Positions 9,590-18,689 of a stretch of 64,000 nucleotides of DNA are shown in pieces; within the stretch, counting starts at the first letter, position 1; every line of letters begins with the position of its first letter. Under the pieces are notes generated by a model. That model was not told the origin of the DNA and did no database searches. It was given only the letters and a program-made list of their open reading frames with translations. A program made the position numbers and the translations under genes. Source of the stretch: Photobacterium aquae. GTDB lineage: Bacteria; Pseudomonadota; Gammaproteobacteria; Enterobacterales; Vibrionaceae. The DNA lies in assembly GCF_001029445.1 (NCBI RefSeq), contig NZ_LDOT01000006.1:186001-250000 (forward strand), given 5' to 3'.

Positions 9590-10996
9590 TCAAGGATTTG
9601 GAGCTGCTGTATTGGCATGATTAGTATCATAATTGATCAATCGTAGGCTTTCTTCTAACCATATATTCATCGATTCTCTGTTATATTTTGTCACGACTTT
9701 ATTTAAAACAGCATGTAAGTTTTCGCCGTTATAGTTTTTTTGATACCAATTAATATCATTTCTTCGTTCGAATAGTAGTCTTGATTGCTCTTCAAATGTA
9801 TCGTCATCATGATATTTGAAGAAATTCATTATTGCCGTATTTCCTTCTCTATCTTGCAGATTTAAATTAAGCTCTTTACGTGTTAGCAATAATTTAACCA
9901 GTCCAACATTATTACTGCCAAGAGCGAAATGGAGTGGTGTCCGGCCTTCTGTGGAAATATTTACATCTGCACCATGTTGAATTATCGTCATTGCCAATTT
10001 TGTGCGTAAGGCATTATTGGATTCTACATCTGCACCATGATAACGATTGTTAATATCTGCTAAAATAGTGAGCAATGTGTATTGATCATCGGATAGAAAG
10101 TTTGGATCTGCGCCAAGAACAAAAGATTCTAATAAATAATTATTGAGAAGTTCAAAATAACTTAGATCTGAATTAAAACCTATTTCTAGAAAAATACCAT
10201 GTAGTTCCCAATTTTCGTTGTTATTATAAGGGTAGATGAGATTACGGTTTTTAGCTTCAATCATCTCCTTTATTTCTTTCATGGTATTTAAACGTTGATG
10301 AGGTTCATTGCTGTAATTACAAGGGTTGATATGTACACTGTCAATTGCTTCATTTATTGATTGAAGTATGGTGACATGTTCACCATCTTGCCAGTTAAAG
10401 ATAATGTCATCTCTTTTTAATAGGGTTGAAGCAATTTCTTTTGTTCTTGTTAAATTATTTGTTTTATTTAATATGTCAATATCGAAGATGTCATTATAGC
10501 TAAACAGTTGCATTAATGGTGAACGTCGATAGTAATAATCACGAATATTCGGATTAAAGCTTGGCTGGGAAATGAGAATGTCTAGAAATTCTATCGGGTG
10601 TATAAAAGGTCGATTATCCAAATTAGGATCATAAGGGATGACGTCGTACATTAATCTGATTGCGTAATGTGCAGCTGTATATCCCATATCATCCTGTAAA
10701 TTAGGATCTATGCAGCCATTTTTAAAACCTTCTGACAATAAAGCACGTTTTTCATCAAAACTTTTTTCGGTCCAGGCTGTACCGTTGTAAATTTTATGAA
10801 GAAGTGTTTGCCCATAACTATCTTGGTCATTCCAGTCACACTTTGTCGTATTAGCTGTTCGTTTTTTACTTGGCGTGCTAATGACAGTTTGTGGTTGAGT
10901 TTCTATTGTATTGGATGCACTCGTAGTTGAACTTTGATGGTCACACGCCACCAAAAAAGGAAGGGCACAAGCCATGACTAACCATCTGTTTTTCAT
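9590..10996 (-). CDS. Ankyrin-repeat lipoprotein
   Basis: A 468-residue protein beginning MKNRWLVMACALPFLVACDH, a lipoprotein signal with lipobox LVAC (Cys 19). Ankyrin-type repeats are visible, clearest at GADVNISTEGRTPLHFALGS and LNLNLQDREGNTAIMNFFKY, with weaker ones in the N-terminal half (DPNLQDDMGYTAAHYAIRLM). It should be an envelope-anchored protein making protein contacts; the partner is unknown. The gene is AT-rich relative to the ybiT side and converges on the defence-like operon through a shared terminator. Ankyrin lipoproteins of this type occur as accessory or effector-related genes in vibrios, but no T6SS or toxin hallmark is seen here. Confidence 0.85.
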   Translation of the reverse strand: MKNRWLVMACALPFLVACDHQSSTTSASNTIETQPQTVISTPSKKRTANTTKCDWNDQDSYGQTLLHKIYNGTAWTEKSFDEKRALLSEGFKNGCIDPNLQDDMGYTAAHYAIRLMYDVIPYDPNLDNRPFIHPIEFLDILISQPSFNPNIRDYYYRRSPLMQLFSYNDIFDIDILNKTNNLTRTKEIASTLLKRDDIIFNWQDGEHVTILQSINEAIDSVHINPCNYSNEPHQRLNTMKEIKEMIEAKNRNLIYPYNNNENWELHGIFLEIGFNSDLSYFELLNNYLLESFVLGADPNFLSDDQYTLLTILADINNRYHGADVESNNALRTKLAMTIIQHGADVNISTEGRTPLHFALGSNNVGLVKLLLTRKELNLNLQDREGNTAIMNFFKYHDDDTFEEQSRLLFERRNDINWYQKNYNGENLHAVLNKVVTKYNRESMNIWLEESLRLINYDTNHANTAAPNP

Positions 10997-11366
10997 TCAG
11001 TATTCCTTTTGTTTAATGCGTACATTTTACGCAAAACAAACGTTGATTCTAAGCAATTAATACCCCCAATAACTCAGGTAGGCCAGAATATCGACATGTA
11101 GGATTAAATTACGACATATTGTCAAAATCAAAACGCCTGCCTGTATCAGTGCTTTCGTGCTGATGGTTTTTTGTGGTTTTGGTGTGAGTACATTGGTCAG
11201 TTAGGCAGAGTGGTTTTTTTATGGGGTATAGCGGCTTAGCGGGTGTAGGGCAAACTAAAGGTGATGAAGTTCACATAAGCTGTTATACTGGCCGCACAAC
11301 GCGAAAAGGTCGTCGTCACTGACGGCTTTTTTATTGCTTGATAGACATCATTATTGGAACAGTACA
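10997..11366. other. Divergent intergenic region between ankyrin lipoprotein and ybiT
   Basis: Contains promoters for both genes. On the plus strand a TTATACT-like -10 lies near 11282, followed about 20 bases into the predicted transcript by a terminator-like hairpin (separate entry). No gene of its own was found. Confidence 0.5.
11312..11332 (+). terminator. Terminator-like hairpin in the ybiT leader (possible attenuator)
   Basis: GTCGTC-ACT-GACGGC forms a 6-bp stem with one G-U pair followed by six T. There is no plus-strand gene upstream to terminate, and the ybiT start is only 35 bases downstream, so an attenuator is a reasonable reading. The stem is short and the loop only three bases. 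Confidence 0.4.
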
Positions 11367-12962
11367 TTGATTTCAACAGCTAATATCACAATGCAGTTTG
11401 GCGACAAGCCACTGTTTGAGAATATCTCCGTTAAATTTGGTGAAGGTAACCGTTACGGCCTTATTGGTGCGAATGGTTGTGGTAAGTCGACGTTCATGAA
11501 GATCTTGGGCGGCGAGCTTGAGCCGTCAGCCGGTACTGTTTCAAAAGATCCGAATGAGCGTATGGCTAAACTGGGTCAGGATCAGTTTGCGTTTGAAGAG
11601 TACACCGTTGTTGATACCGTTATCATGGGTCACAAAGAGCTGTGGAAAGTTAAAGAAGAACGTGACCGTATTTACGCGATGCCAGATATGTCTGAAGAAG
11701 ACGGTATGCGTGTTGCTGATCTAGAAGTAGAATTCGCAGAAATGGACGGCTACTCAGCGGAAGCTCGTGCGGGTGAATTGCTGCTTGGTCTAGGTATTCC
11801 TGAGGATCTGCACTTTGGCCTAATGAGTGCGGTTGCACCGGGTCTGAAGGTACGTGTGCTTCTGGCACAGGTTCTGTTTGCTGATCCAGACATCATGCTG
11901 CTTGACGAACCGACGAACAACTTGGACATCCATACTATTTCATGGCTTGAGCGCGTTCTTCTTGAGCGTAACTGCACCATGATCATCATCTCGCACGACC
12001 GTCACTTCCTGAACAGCGTATGTACTCATATGGCTGATTTGGATTACGGTGCGATGCGTATGTTCCCTGGCAACTACGACGAATACATGGTTGCAGCAAC
12101 TCAGGCTCGCGAGCGTCTATTGGCCGATAACGCCAAGAAGAAAGCGCAGATTGCCGAGTTGAATACCTTCGTTAGCCGTTTCTCTGCTAACGCATCGAAA
12201 GCGAAGCAGGCGACATCTCGCCAGAAGCAGATCGACAAGATCCAGCTGGAAGAAGTGAAAGCGTCTAGCCGTCAGAACCCTTTCATCCGTTTCGAGCAGG
12301 ATAAAGAACTGTTCCGTAACGCGCTGGAAGTTGAAGGTCTGAAGCAAGGCTACGGCGACAACATTCTGATCAACGGTGTGAAGCTGTTGGTTGAAGTGGG
12401 TGAGCGTATTGCAATCATCGGTGCTAACGGTATCGGTAAGTCGACATTCCTGAATACATTGGCCGGTGCGATGGACCCAATGGAAGGTATGATTAAGTGG
12501 TCTGAGAACTCGAACATTGGTTTCTACGCTCAGGATCACTCAGATGATTTCGATTCAGACATGAATCTACTTGATTGGATGTCTCAGTGGAAGCGCGAAG
12601 GCGACGACGAGCAAGCGGTACGCGGTATTCTTGGCCGTATGCTGTTCTCACAAAGCGACATTAAGAAGTCTGTACGTGTGATTTCTGGTGGTGAGCAAGG
12701 CCGTATGTTGTTTGGTAAGCTTATCATGCAACGTCCAAATATCCTGCTGATGGATGAGCCAACTAACCACATGGATATGGAATCGATTGAATCATTGAAC
12801 TTGGCGTTGGAAAACTACAAGGGTACATTGATGTTCGTTTCTCACGACCGTCAGTTCGTATCGTCAATCGCAACCCGTATTATTGAAATTACCAAAGACG
12901 GTGTTGAAGACTTCCACGGTACTTACGACGAGTACCTAGCGAAGAAAGGCTTAGAAGGCTAA
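11367..12962 (+). CDS. ybiT: ABC-F family ATPase YbiT
   Basis: A 531-residue soluble twin-ATPase of the ABC-F family, which binds the ribosomal E site and modulates translation; it has no membrane domain and is not a transporter. Two Walker A motifs ([18 protein letters not shown]), two Walker B segments ([26 protein letters not shown]), the ABC-F linker ([19 protein letters not shown]) and a second-domain signature ([11 protein letters not shown]) are visible. The first domain has [16 protein letters not shown] in place of a classical SGG, as in E. coli YbiT. I chose the TTG at 11367 ([15 protein letters not shown] 8 bases upstream) because it aligns with the E. coli N-terminus; the upstream TTG at 11334 gives an extra 11 residues. 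Confidence 0.93.
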   Translation: MISTANITMQFGDKPLFENISVKFGEGNRYGLIGANGCGKSTFMKILGGELEPSAGTVSKDPNERMAKLGQDQFAFEEYTVVDTVIMGHKELWKVKEERDRIYAMPDMSEEDGMRVADLEVEFAEMDGYSAEARAGELLLGLGIPEDLHFGLMSAVAPGLKVRVLLAQVLFADPDIMLLDEPTNNLDIHTISWLERVLLERNCTMIIISHDRHFLNSVCTHMADLDYGAMRMFPGNYDEYMVAATQARERLLADNAKKKAQIAELNTFVSRFSANASKAKQATSRQKQIDKIQLEEVKASSRQNPFIRFEQDKELFRNALEVEGLKQGYGDNILINGVKLLVEVGERIAIIGANGIGKSTFLNTLAGAMDPMEGMIKWSENSNIGFYAQDHSDDFDSDMNLLDWMSQWKREGDDEQAVRGILGRMLFSQSDIKKSVRVISGGEQGRMLFGKLIMQRPNILLMDEPTNHMDMESIESLNLALENYKGTLMFVSHDRQFVSSIATRIIEITKDGVEDFHGTYDEYLAKKGLEG

Positions 12963-12986
12963 TATTCTTCAGCCAGACTGTATTTT

Positions 12987-13013
12987 AAAAGCCGCCGTCA
13001 GGGCGGCTTTTTT
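12987..13013 (+). terminator. Terminator after ybiT
   Basis: GCCGCC / GGCGGC stem with five-base loop, A-run before and T-run after. Confidence 0.92.
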
Positions 13014-13043
13014 CTAGGATACGTTTTCTATAAGAGAGGAAGC

Positions 13044-13499
13044 ATGAAAATTTGGGTTGATGCCGATGCTTGTCCCAATGTTATCAAGGAAATTTTGTTC
13101 CGAGTCGCTAATCGTGTAGGCGTTCAGGTGACGCTGGTGGCCAACCAGTATATTCGTGTACCACCGTCACCGTATATTCGCTCGACGCAGGTTGAGTCAG
13201 GATTTGATGTGGCGGACAACTATATTGTCCAGCAGGCAGAAGCCGGGGATCTCGTGATCACAGCTGATATTCCATTGGCTGATGAAGTCATCACCAAAGG
13301 CGCACATGCATTGAACCCTCGCGGTGAGATGTACAGCAAAGAGACGATCAAACAGCGCCTGCAAATGCGTGACTTTATGGATACCTTGCGCAGTTCGGGT
13401 ATTCAAACTGGTGGCCCTGCACCCATGGGGCAGGCAGAGCGCCAGCAGTTTGCCAATAAGCTAGATACGTTTATTGCCCGTTATCATCGTAAAGGGTGA
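13044..13499 (+). CDS. yaiI: UPF0178 family protein YaiI
   Basis: A 151-residue cytoplasmic protein of the YaiI/YqxD family, recognised from [30 protein letters not shown], and the C-terminal [15 protein letters not shown]. The family has a PIN-like fold with conserved acidic residues (D6, D8 and the TADIPLAD aspartates), but its reaction is not established. A good ribosome site (AGAGGAAGC) precedes the ATG. Its last 171 bp are repeated almost exactly 3.1 kb downstream (pseudogene at 16384). Flanked on both sides by strong terminators, so it is monocistronic. Confidence 0.93.
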   Translation: MKIWVDADACPNVIKEILFRVANRVGVQVTLVANQYIRVPPSPYIRSTQVESGFDVADNYIVQQAEAGDLVITADIPLADEVITKGAHALNPRGEMYSKETIKQRLQMRDFMDTLRSSGIQTGGPAPMGQAERQQFANKLDTFIARYHRKG

Positions 13500-13501
13500 T
13501 A
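13331..13501 (+). repeat. Direct repeat, copy 1 (3' end of yaiI)
   Basis: 171 bp repeated at 16479-16649 with a single mismatch (C at 13349 versus T at 16497); the last 152 bp are identical. Identity stops just after the stop codon. Confidence 0.95.
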
Positions 13502-13507
13502 TGGAAC

Positions 13508-13534
13508 AAAGGCTGCCCAAATGGGCAGCCTTTA
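13508..13534. terminator. Bidirectional terminator between yaiI and FG-GAP lipoprotein
   Basis: Long GC-rich palindrome AAAGGCTGCCC / GGGCAGCCTTT with a short AAT-containing loop; T-rich on the plus side and A-rich (T on minus) on the other. Confidence 0.85.
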
Positions 13535-13548
13535 TTGTGTGAAAGGAA

Positions 13549-16107
13549 CTATTGGTTTTTGTTGAAGTAAATTTCGATTGGTTTACCAGAATAACCGAAG
13601 ATCAAATCGATATCACCATCATTGTCGATGTCACCACTGATAACTGATGAGCCATTATAACCTAGTTCTTGATTTGTTTCTTCAAATACACCATAACCAT
13701 TATTTAAAAATAATTTATTAGAAATCTTTTTATCAGAGATTGATGTAATAAGATCAAGATCACCATCATGGTCTACATCTGCAAAGGCAATATCCGTAGT
13801 GCGATAATATGGAAAAGATTGACTTGATTTAGAGAAAACACCATAACCATTATTTATATAAAGTTCGTCCTGATGCTCATATCCATTCCAGTTACCAATG
13901 TAAATATCAAGGTCATTATCATTATCGACATCTGCAATTTTTACAGCAAATGAAGAACCAGTACCTAAATCCTCTTGAGTTAATTGAAGATTACCATTTA
14001 CATTGTTATATAATTTGCCTCCTTTATTATAGTATTGACCATTACCATCTACACTTACTAAGTCTAATTCATTGTCATTATTAATATAACCTAAAGAAAG
14101 AGCACTCGTTGATGCATTTTCACTTAATATCTTACCCGAAAAATCAAACCCTTTACTACTATTGTTAATGTAGATCATATCTTTATTACCAGAGCCAACA
14201 ATAATATCTAAGTGGTTGTCGTTGTTTATATCTCCAAGTATTACAGCAGAAGAAGATTTCTCCCCCCAAACAGAATTGTCTTCATCAAAAAATCCGTTAC
14301 CTCGATTATAAAAAATGCTATTGGTTGCTTCATAATTAGCTTCTACAAGGTCAATATCCCCATCGCCGTCAATATCACCTAATGCAATATCCATAGTACG
14401 CTTATTGCCCAGATTTTGACCTGTATTGATGAATTTACCTTTACCATCGTTAAAGAAAACTAAATCGGGTATTCCTCCAACTTTTTCCATACCCACAACA
14501 AGATCAAGATCCCCATCGCCATCTAAGTCGCCTAGTTCTAGATCTCTGGCTTCAGATCCTGTTGCAATTTTCAATTCTTGAGCACTTTTTTCAAAAATAC
14601 CCGAGCCTTTATTTTTCTTTTCTAAGTATACAAGCTTGTTGATAACATCTAGCGGCTTGATGGTTAGATTTATCTCTGCTTTATTTTTACTGTTCTCAAC
14701 CTTTACCGTATGTTGACCCGGTAGCAAATGGGTCTTGAACGAAGAGGTGATGTAATCACTGCCTGTAATACCAACCAGCTTGTCATCGATATAGACGTTG
14801 GCATTGTTTGCCATTGTCTGGTCGCTGTTCATTACGTTCAGCATCAAGCTGCCAAGGATATGACCATGAATTTGATGCGAGGCATCGACACTCAGTTTAC
14901 AGCTGACATCTTGGTTCAAGCCAGCAGTGAGCGTGAAGGCGCATGAGGCAAGAGGGATATCTTGGTAATCATCATTCTGGTTTTTATGGAAAAACGAGAT
15001 GGAAGAAGTGAATTTCTCTTGTTTATTCGTCTCGAAGTAAATCGGATCCCCTTGCGTGCTAAGGTATTTACCATTTTGTTCGACAAAGTAGCGGATGGTT
15101 TCTTGGCTGTTTTCATTGGTGGAGAAGCGAACGACAGCAGCGAGGTTATCGACTCCGTTAACGCGATCCACCAGTGATTTAGGTACGCTGAAAATATAGT
15201 TTCCCGCGTAGCCTTGGTCATTGATATTGAAGTTAAAGTTGAGGTCGGCCTGCAATGGGATGATATCGACCTTGGTGGACTCACCATCACGCAAGTTAAT
15301 GGTCGTGTTGTTGTTCAGCAACGTACCCACGAGTTGGGTGTTCTCGTAGAGGTTCAGTGCAAGGTGATAATCGCCCTCGGCATAATCCAGAGTGATGTCT
15401 GTCAGACCTGTGTCTTTGTTCAGGCTGAAAACTAGCTCGTCGACAGTTTCGCCATCTTTGCCTAGCGTGATCCCGATTTTAGGATCAGCCAGCGCCTTTA
15501 GCTCTTCGGCCGGGATGTTAAGCGTGAGTTTGGCAAGCCCCGCAATATCTTTGATGTTAACAAGGGTATCGCCAAGATGTGGTTGGATTTTCAGTTTTAC
15601 ATTCAGGGCCTGATCATGGGTGACATCAACAGCCAATGCTTTACCGATGTATTGCTGGTTATTGTGTTCAAGCAGCAGCGTAAAGTCATAGGTGCCTGGG
15701 CGTAGCGTGATAGTACGGTGTGAAATCACGGTACCATCGGCTTTTAGCGTCAGTGGCCAGTCAAATTCCTGAACTTTGGATGTCAGGGTATCTGAAACAA
15801 CCATCTGTCCCTTGTATCGGATATCAACACTTTTGGTGTTGACGGTTTTTTGTTCGCTATCATTCAGCGTCATGCTTGGAAGGGCGCTTTTCAGGTATGA
15901 CGGCGCACTAACCTTGTTGACTCTTTCTGAGAATACGGCTGTAAAACTCGGAGAAATAGAAATGCTCTGTGTTTGAACGTGCTCTGATTCAGTTTTGTCG
16001 GATGTTGGTGCTGATGACTCACCACCACCACAACTGACGACAGACAATGCAAGCATGGAACATGCCACTGCATAATAGAGTTGATTTTTGCTATGTGTTT
16101 TACTCAT
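13549..16107 (-). CDS. FG-GAP/VCBS-repeat lipoprotein
   Basis: An 852-residue lipoprotein: signal ends ALSVVSCGGG (Cys near 26). Residues about 30-500 are beta-rich with no recognised family. From about 500 to the end there are seven FG-GAP/VCBS-type repeats, each with a calcium-binding loop: GDLDGDGDLDL, GDIDGDGDIDL, GDINNDNHLDI, GYINNDNELDL, ADVDNDNDLDI, ADVDHDGDLDL and GDIDNDGDIDL. These fold as a beta-propeller that binds ligands or surfaces. The DNA coding the repeats (13549 to about 14640) is visibly more AT-rich than the upstream half, suggesting a fusion or recent domain acquisition. It lies between two yaiI copies, so it may have arrived as one inserted unit. Confidence 0.9.
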   Translation of the reverse strand: MSKTHSKNQLYYAVACSMLALSVVSCGGGESSAPTSDKTESEHVQTQSISISPSFTAVFSERVNKVSAPSYLKSALPSMTLNDSEQKTVNTKSVDIRYKGQMVVSDTLTSKVQEFDWPLTLKADGTVISHRTITLRPGTYDFTLLLEHNNQQYIGKALAVDVTHDQALNVKLKIQPHLGDTLVNIKDIAGLAKLTLNIPAEELKALADPKIGITLGKDGETVDELVFSLNKDTGLTDITLDYAEGDYHLALNLYENTQLVGTLLNNNTTINLRDGESTKVDIIPLQADLNFNFNINDQGYAGNYIFSVPKSLVDRVNGVDNLAAVVRFSTNENSQETIRYFVEQNGKYLSTQGDPIYFETNKQEKFTSSISFFHKNQNDDYQDIPLASCAFTLTAGLNQDVSCKLSVDASHQIHGHILGSLMLNVMNSDQTMANNANVYIDDKLVGITGSDYITSSFKTHLLPGQHTVKVENSKNKAEINLTIKPLDVINKLVYLEKKNKGSGIFEKSAQELKIATGSEARDLELGDLDGDGDLDLVVGMEKVGGIPDLVFFNDGKGKFINTGQNLGNKRTMDIALGDIDGDGDIDLVEANYEATNSIFYNRGNGFFDEDNSVWGEKSSSAVILGDINNDNHLDIIVGSGNKDMIYINNSSKGFDFSGKILSENASTSALSLGYINNDNELDLVSVDGNGQYYNKGGKLYNNVNGNLQLTQEDLGTGSSFAVKIADVDNDNDLDIYIGNWNGYEHQDELYINNGYGVFSKSSQSFPYYRTTDIAFADVDHDGDLDLITSISDKKISNKLFLNNGYGVFEETNQELGYNGSSVISGDIDNDGDIDLIFGYSGKPIEIYFNKNQ

Positions 16108-16383
16108 ATCGCTATACCAAAGGTTATAAAAACCGACGGAGAATATGCTTATAGTTACCTAATAACAATTTGTTACATTTAATATGTGACATGTATCATA
16201 AAAAGCTTTGAGCTTTAATTTTATTCGGTGTTTTATTTCTCATTGTCCGTGTTTTGAGAAGATTGTTGGTTCTAGCATTCGCTAATTTAAATGGGCAGCA
16301 TCTGGATATATCATTGATAATAATGAATAAAATTTCGCATGGTATCCATTGAAATATATCAATAAGAAATTGGTTAGTTGTGA

Positions 16384-16647
16384 GTAGAGGCTGGGGACTT
16401 GGTGATTGCGCTTTATATTTTATTAGCAGATGAGGCTATCAGTATTGGAGTGCATGCATTGAATCCTTGCGGCAAGATGTACAGCAAAGAGACGATTAAA
16501 CAGCGCCTGCAAATGCGTGACTTTATGGATACCTTGCGCAGTTCGGGTATTCAAACTGGTGGCCCTGCACCCATGGGGCAGGCAGAGCGCCAGCAGTTTG
16601 CCAATAAGCTAGATACGTTTATTGCCCGTTATCATCGTAAAGGGTGA
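16384..16647 (+). pseudogene. yaiI: Truncated second yaiI copy
   Basis: Encodes residues corresponding to YaiI from about EAGDLVI to the normal C-terminus, preceded by an in-frame stop at 16381. The first about 95 bp are only roughly 70% identical to yaiI and have lost conserved residues ([12 protein letters not shown] has become [12 protein letters not shown]), while the last 171 bp match yaiI with one mismatch. It has no proper start or ribosome site. The mosaic of diverged and identical parts suggests either gene conversion or integration of a foreign segment within the yaiI 3' end. Confidence 0.9.
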
Positions 16648-16649
16648 TA
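16479..16649 (+). repeat. Direct repeat, copy 2 (yaiI remnant)
   Basis: Partner of 13331-13501; one mismatch in 171 bp. Confidence 0.95.
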
Positions 16650-16660
16650 AGTAACAGAGT

Positions 16661-16694
16661 AAAACAGGCCAGCATTCGCTGGCCTGTTTTTTTT
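16661..16694. terminator. Terminator between yaiI remnant and prfH
   Basis: 13-bp stem (AAAACAGGCCAGC / GCTGGCCTGTTTT) with ATTC loop and a run of T; probably serves prfH on the minus strand as well. Confidence 0.88.
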
Positions 16695-16696
16695 GA

Positions 16697-17329
16697 TTAT
16701 GATTGGTGAATGAATTTGAATTCTTTACCTTTAAATGTCTTTATCGGGTTACCTCGTTCCAGCTCCCAATGTTGTTGCCATCGGGTTTGATCATCATGTT
16801 CATCTCGTCGCTGTTTTTCTTCGTTTAGCTTTTTAAAGATCAACGCCGTGGCCAGCCGCTTATTGGCATGCTGGCTGCGTTCGCTGTCGACTCGTACGGT
16901 TATGCCCGTAACGGTGTGTGTCGCCCGAATGGCTGAGTTGGTCGTATTGACATGCTGGCCACCAGCACCTGATGATTTGCAGGACTGAAATGTTATGTGA
17001 TGAGTTAATTCAGTTTGTTCTAGGTTAAAGACGTGTCCGCTGATGAACCAGTTTTTGCGTTTGTGCCTCGGACGGTAAGGGCTAGGGCAGATCCACAGTA
17101 TGCTCCCTTGCCATGACTTGGCAAAAGTTAAGGCATTACCGGTACTTTTAGCGCTTAGTTGCACGGTAACTGACTTGAATTCGCCTTTATTGCCTGTTGG
17201 CATTTGCTCAATGATATCGATGTTAATACCGCTATCATGGCACTGTTTGGAAAGATATTTGAGGGCATGCCCAACAGCCAGACAACATTCTGCCGGGCCT
17301 TGTCCTGATGATAGTTGCAGTAAAATCAT
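16697..17329 (-). CDS. prfH: PrfH, release-factor homologue of the RtcB-PrfH RNA-repair operon
   Basis: A 210-residue class I release-factor paralogue with the peptidyl-hydrolysis GGQ at residues 123-125 (SSGAGGQHVNTTNS) but no codon-recognition domain of RF1/RF2. The N-terminal 110 residues (LQLSSGQGPAECCLAVGHAL) are typical of PrfH. The family works with a dedicated RtcB-type ligase: PrfH is reported to release stalled peptides from ribosomes cut in the 16S decoding region (colicin E3 type damage) so that the rRNA can be resealed. Its ATG overlaps the rtcB stop by 4 bp (ATGA), so it is translationally coupled to a gene that is frameshifted here, which may reduce its expression. Confidence 0.93.
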   Translation of the reverse strand: MILLQLSSGQGPAECCLAVGHALKYLSKQCHDSGINIDIIEQMPTGNKGEFKSVTVQLSAKSTGNALTFAKSWQGSILWICPSPYRPRHKRKNWFISGHVFNLEQTELTHHITFQSCKSSGAGGQHVNTTNSAIRATHTVTGITVRVDSERSQHANKRLATALIFKKLNEEKQRRDEHDDQTRWQQHWELERGNPIKTFKGKEFKFIHQS

Positions 17330-18500
17330 GACAAGTTTCCTCCATGCGTTTTGAAGGTGAGTACGGGGCGTAATTTTGCCACTAGCGTGATCAGTCCTGC
17401 ATCGAGAAGGTCTTCAATAATCGTTTCACACTTTTTATATGCTTGAGGTGCTTCATCATAAAGCAGCTCTTTGTTGCCGCAAATTACCCGGCTGCCAAGG
17501 GCTGTCTTGTATAGATCTTCGCGTTTGTACTTATGGCTAAGGCGGCCATGACAATCGCCGCGCTTCCATTTTCTGCCTGCACCGTGGGCGAGCGAGAACA
17601 AACTGGCAATATGGCCGTCTTCGCTTGTAGGGACATCAGTTGTAGGTTTCACCAAGTAGCTATAGTCACCGCGAGACCCCGGAATAATCACATAGCCTTG
17701 GTCGCTGGGGGTTGCCCCTTTGCGGTGTACCCAGCCAGTCGTATTATCAATCACTGTTGGGGTAACAGCGTTGTGGGTCACGTCCAGTGCGCAACGGCCA
17801 TCGGCTTTGATGGCAGCGATAAAGCGCTTGGCGATGAGTTCACGGTTGAGTGCCGCCCAGCATACGGCGGTATTGTGACGGGTCATATAATGCTGGAAAC
17901 CTTCACTGCCAACCCTGATACCATTGTGACTATATTCTGTTATGTGCTCCATCAGGATAGATTGTCCTAGGCCTCTTGATCCCGAATGAACAAGTAACTG
18001 TAACTGTTTTTTATCAAGCCCTAATACCTCAAGGGATTGTTGGTCTAAAACCTCCTCGATGGCTTGGAACTCCGCAAAGTGGTTGCCTCCGCCGATAGTA
18101 CCCAGTGCATGGTCGTAGCGATTGTCTTCAATGCCTTTACCTTGCTTGCCATCGCTAATGATTGAATCCCAACTATCATCAAGAGGAGACTCGATGTTTT
18201 CTAACTGTTTGGCGAGTTTGTCTATTTTAATTTTGGATATTTTTGCGGAGGTTTGCCAAAGGGCCATACCGCAGCAATATCGTTACCGACTAAGGCAGGG
18301 TATATTTTATCTGTTGAGAAAAAAGCCGCACCGATAGGGTAGCCTTTGCCGGGGTGTAAGTCAGGCATACCAGCAGCGCGTATAATGCTTTCTAGCTCTG
18401 ATGTTTTTTGAAGTTGCTGTATAGCTAGCCCTTCAATCCAAGTATTTTTGGATGCAATAAGGCTGACGTTGTTTGAAATCTTTTGGACGGATTTGCCCAT
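17326..18500 (-). pseudogene. rtcB: RtcB-family RNA ligase (PrfH-associated), frameshifted
   Basis: Two adjoining frames together encode a complete RtcB-type 3'-phosphate/5'-OH RNA ligase of about 390 residues. The first (18500-18222) runs MGKSVQKISNN to LVGNDIAAVWPF; the second, from about 18270, resumes MALWQTSAKIS. The family motif is NDIGCGMALW, whose Cys binds the catalytic Mn2+; one G is missing at about 18275 (ATTGCTGCGG where ATTGGCTGCGG is expected). Downstream motifs are intact: GGGNHFAEFQ, HSGSRGLG and HGAGRKWKR, with the guanylated His in the last region. ATG at 18500 has AAGGA 10 bases upstream. It may be a real pseudogene, a sequencing error, or a programmed frameshift; the first two are more likely. 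Confidence 0.9.
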
Positions 18501-18542
18501 AATACCAATTCCTTGCTAAAAGGATTTAACAAAAGTCTATTG

Positions 18543-18614
18543 GCAGGCCTGTGGACCGGGCGAGAAGTATCTAAGGAAGGATTTGTTCCTGATGACTTAG
18601 CGGGAAAGGCCTGC
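18543..18614 (-). promoter_or_regulatory. Long-range inverted repeat in rtcB-prfH leader
   Basis: GCAGGCCT (minus, 18614-18607) pairs perfectly with AGGCCTGC (18550-18543), enclosing 56 bases. An inner stem CTAAG/CTTAG (18600-18596 with 18575-18571) includes the stop codon of the 13-codon leader ORF, and AGGA/TCCT pairs inside it. The outer 5' arm covers leader codons 9-11, so translation of the leader would open it. The 3' arm ends about 30 bases before the rtcB ribosome site. Regulatory role is inferred. Confidence 0.5.
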
Positions 18615-18638
18615 AGAAAATAATGTTGTCGTTGTCAT
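18597..18638 (-). CDS. 13-residue putative leader peptide upstream of rtcB-prfH
   Basis: A short frame, MTTTTLFSAGLSR followed by TAA, with a near-consensus ribosome site (AAAGGAG, 8 bases before the ATG), better than those of most genes in the window. Its distal codons form one arm of a long-range stem, and its stop codon lies in a second stem, the arrangement expected of a translation-sensing leader. It sits about 100 bases upstream of the rtcB start. No similar leader is known to me; the peptide sequence itself may not matter. It could be chance, but the strength of the ribosome site argues against this. Confidence 0.45.
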   Translation of the reverse strand: MTTTTLFSAGLSR

Positions 18639-18675
18639 GATGATTACTCCTTTCTTGTTGTGGTTGAAAATAAAT

Positions 18676-18689
18676 AATCCGATCGGATT
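18676..18689. promoter_or_regulatory. 14-bp perfect palindrome upstream of rtcB leader
   Basis: AATCCGATCGGATT lies about 40 bases upstream of the leader ATG, where an operator or activator site for the rtcB-prfH promoter could be. No clear sigma-54 (-24/-12) element was seen. Confidence 0.35.

Noticed and set aside
18543..18614. tRNA-like or Y-RNA-like structure upstream of rtcB
   Set aside because: The outer stem and length are tRNA-like, but no T-loop, D-loop or Y-RNA core motif could be found; the leader-ORF explanation fits better.
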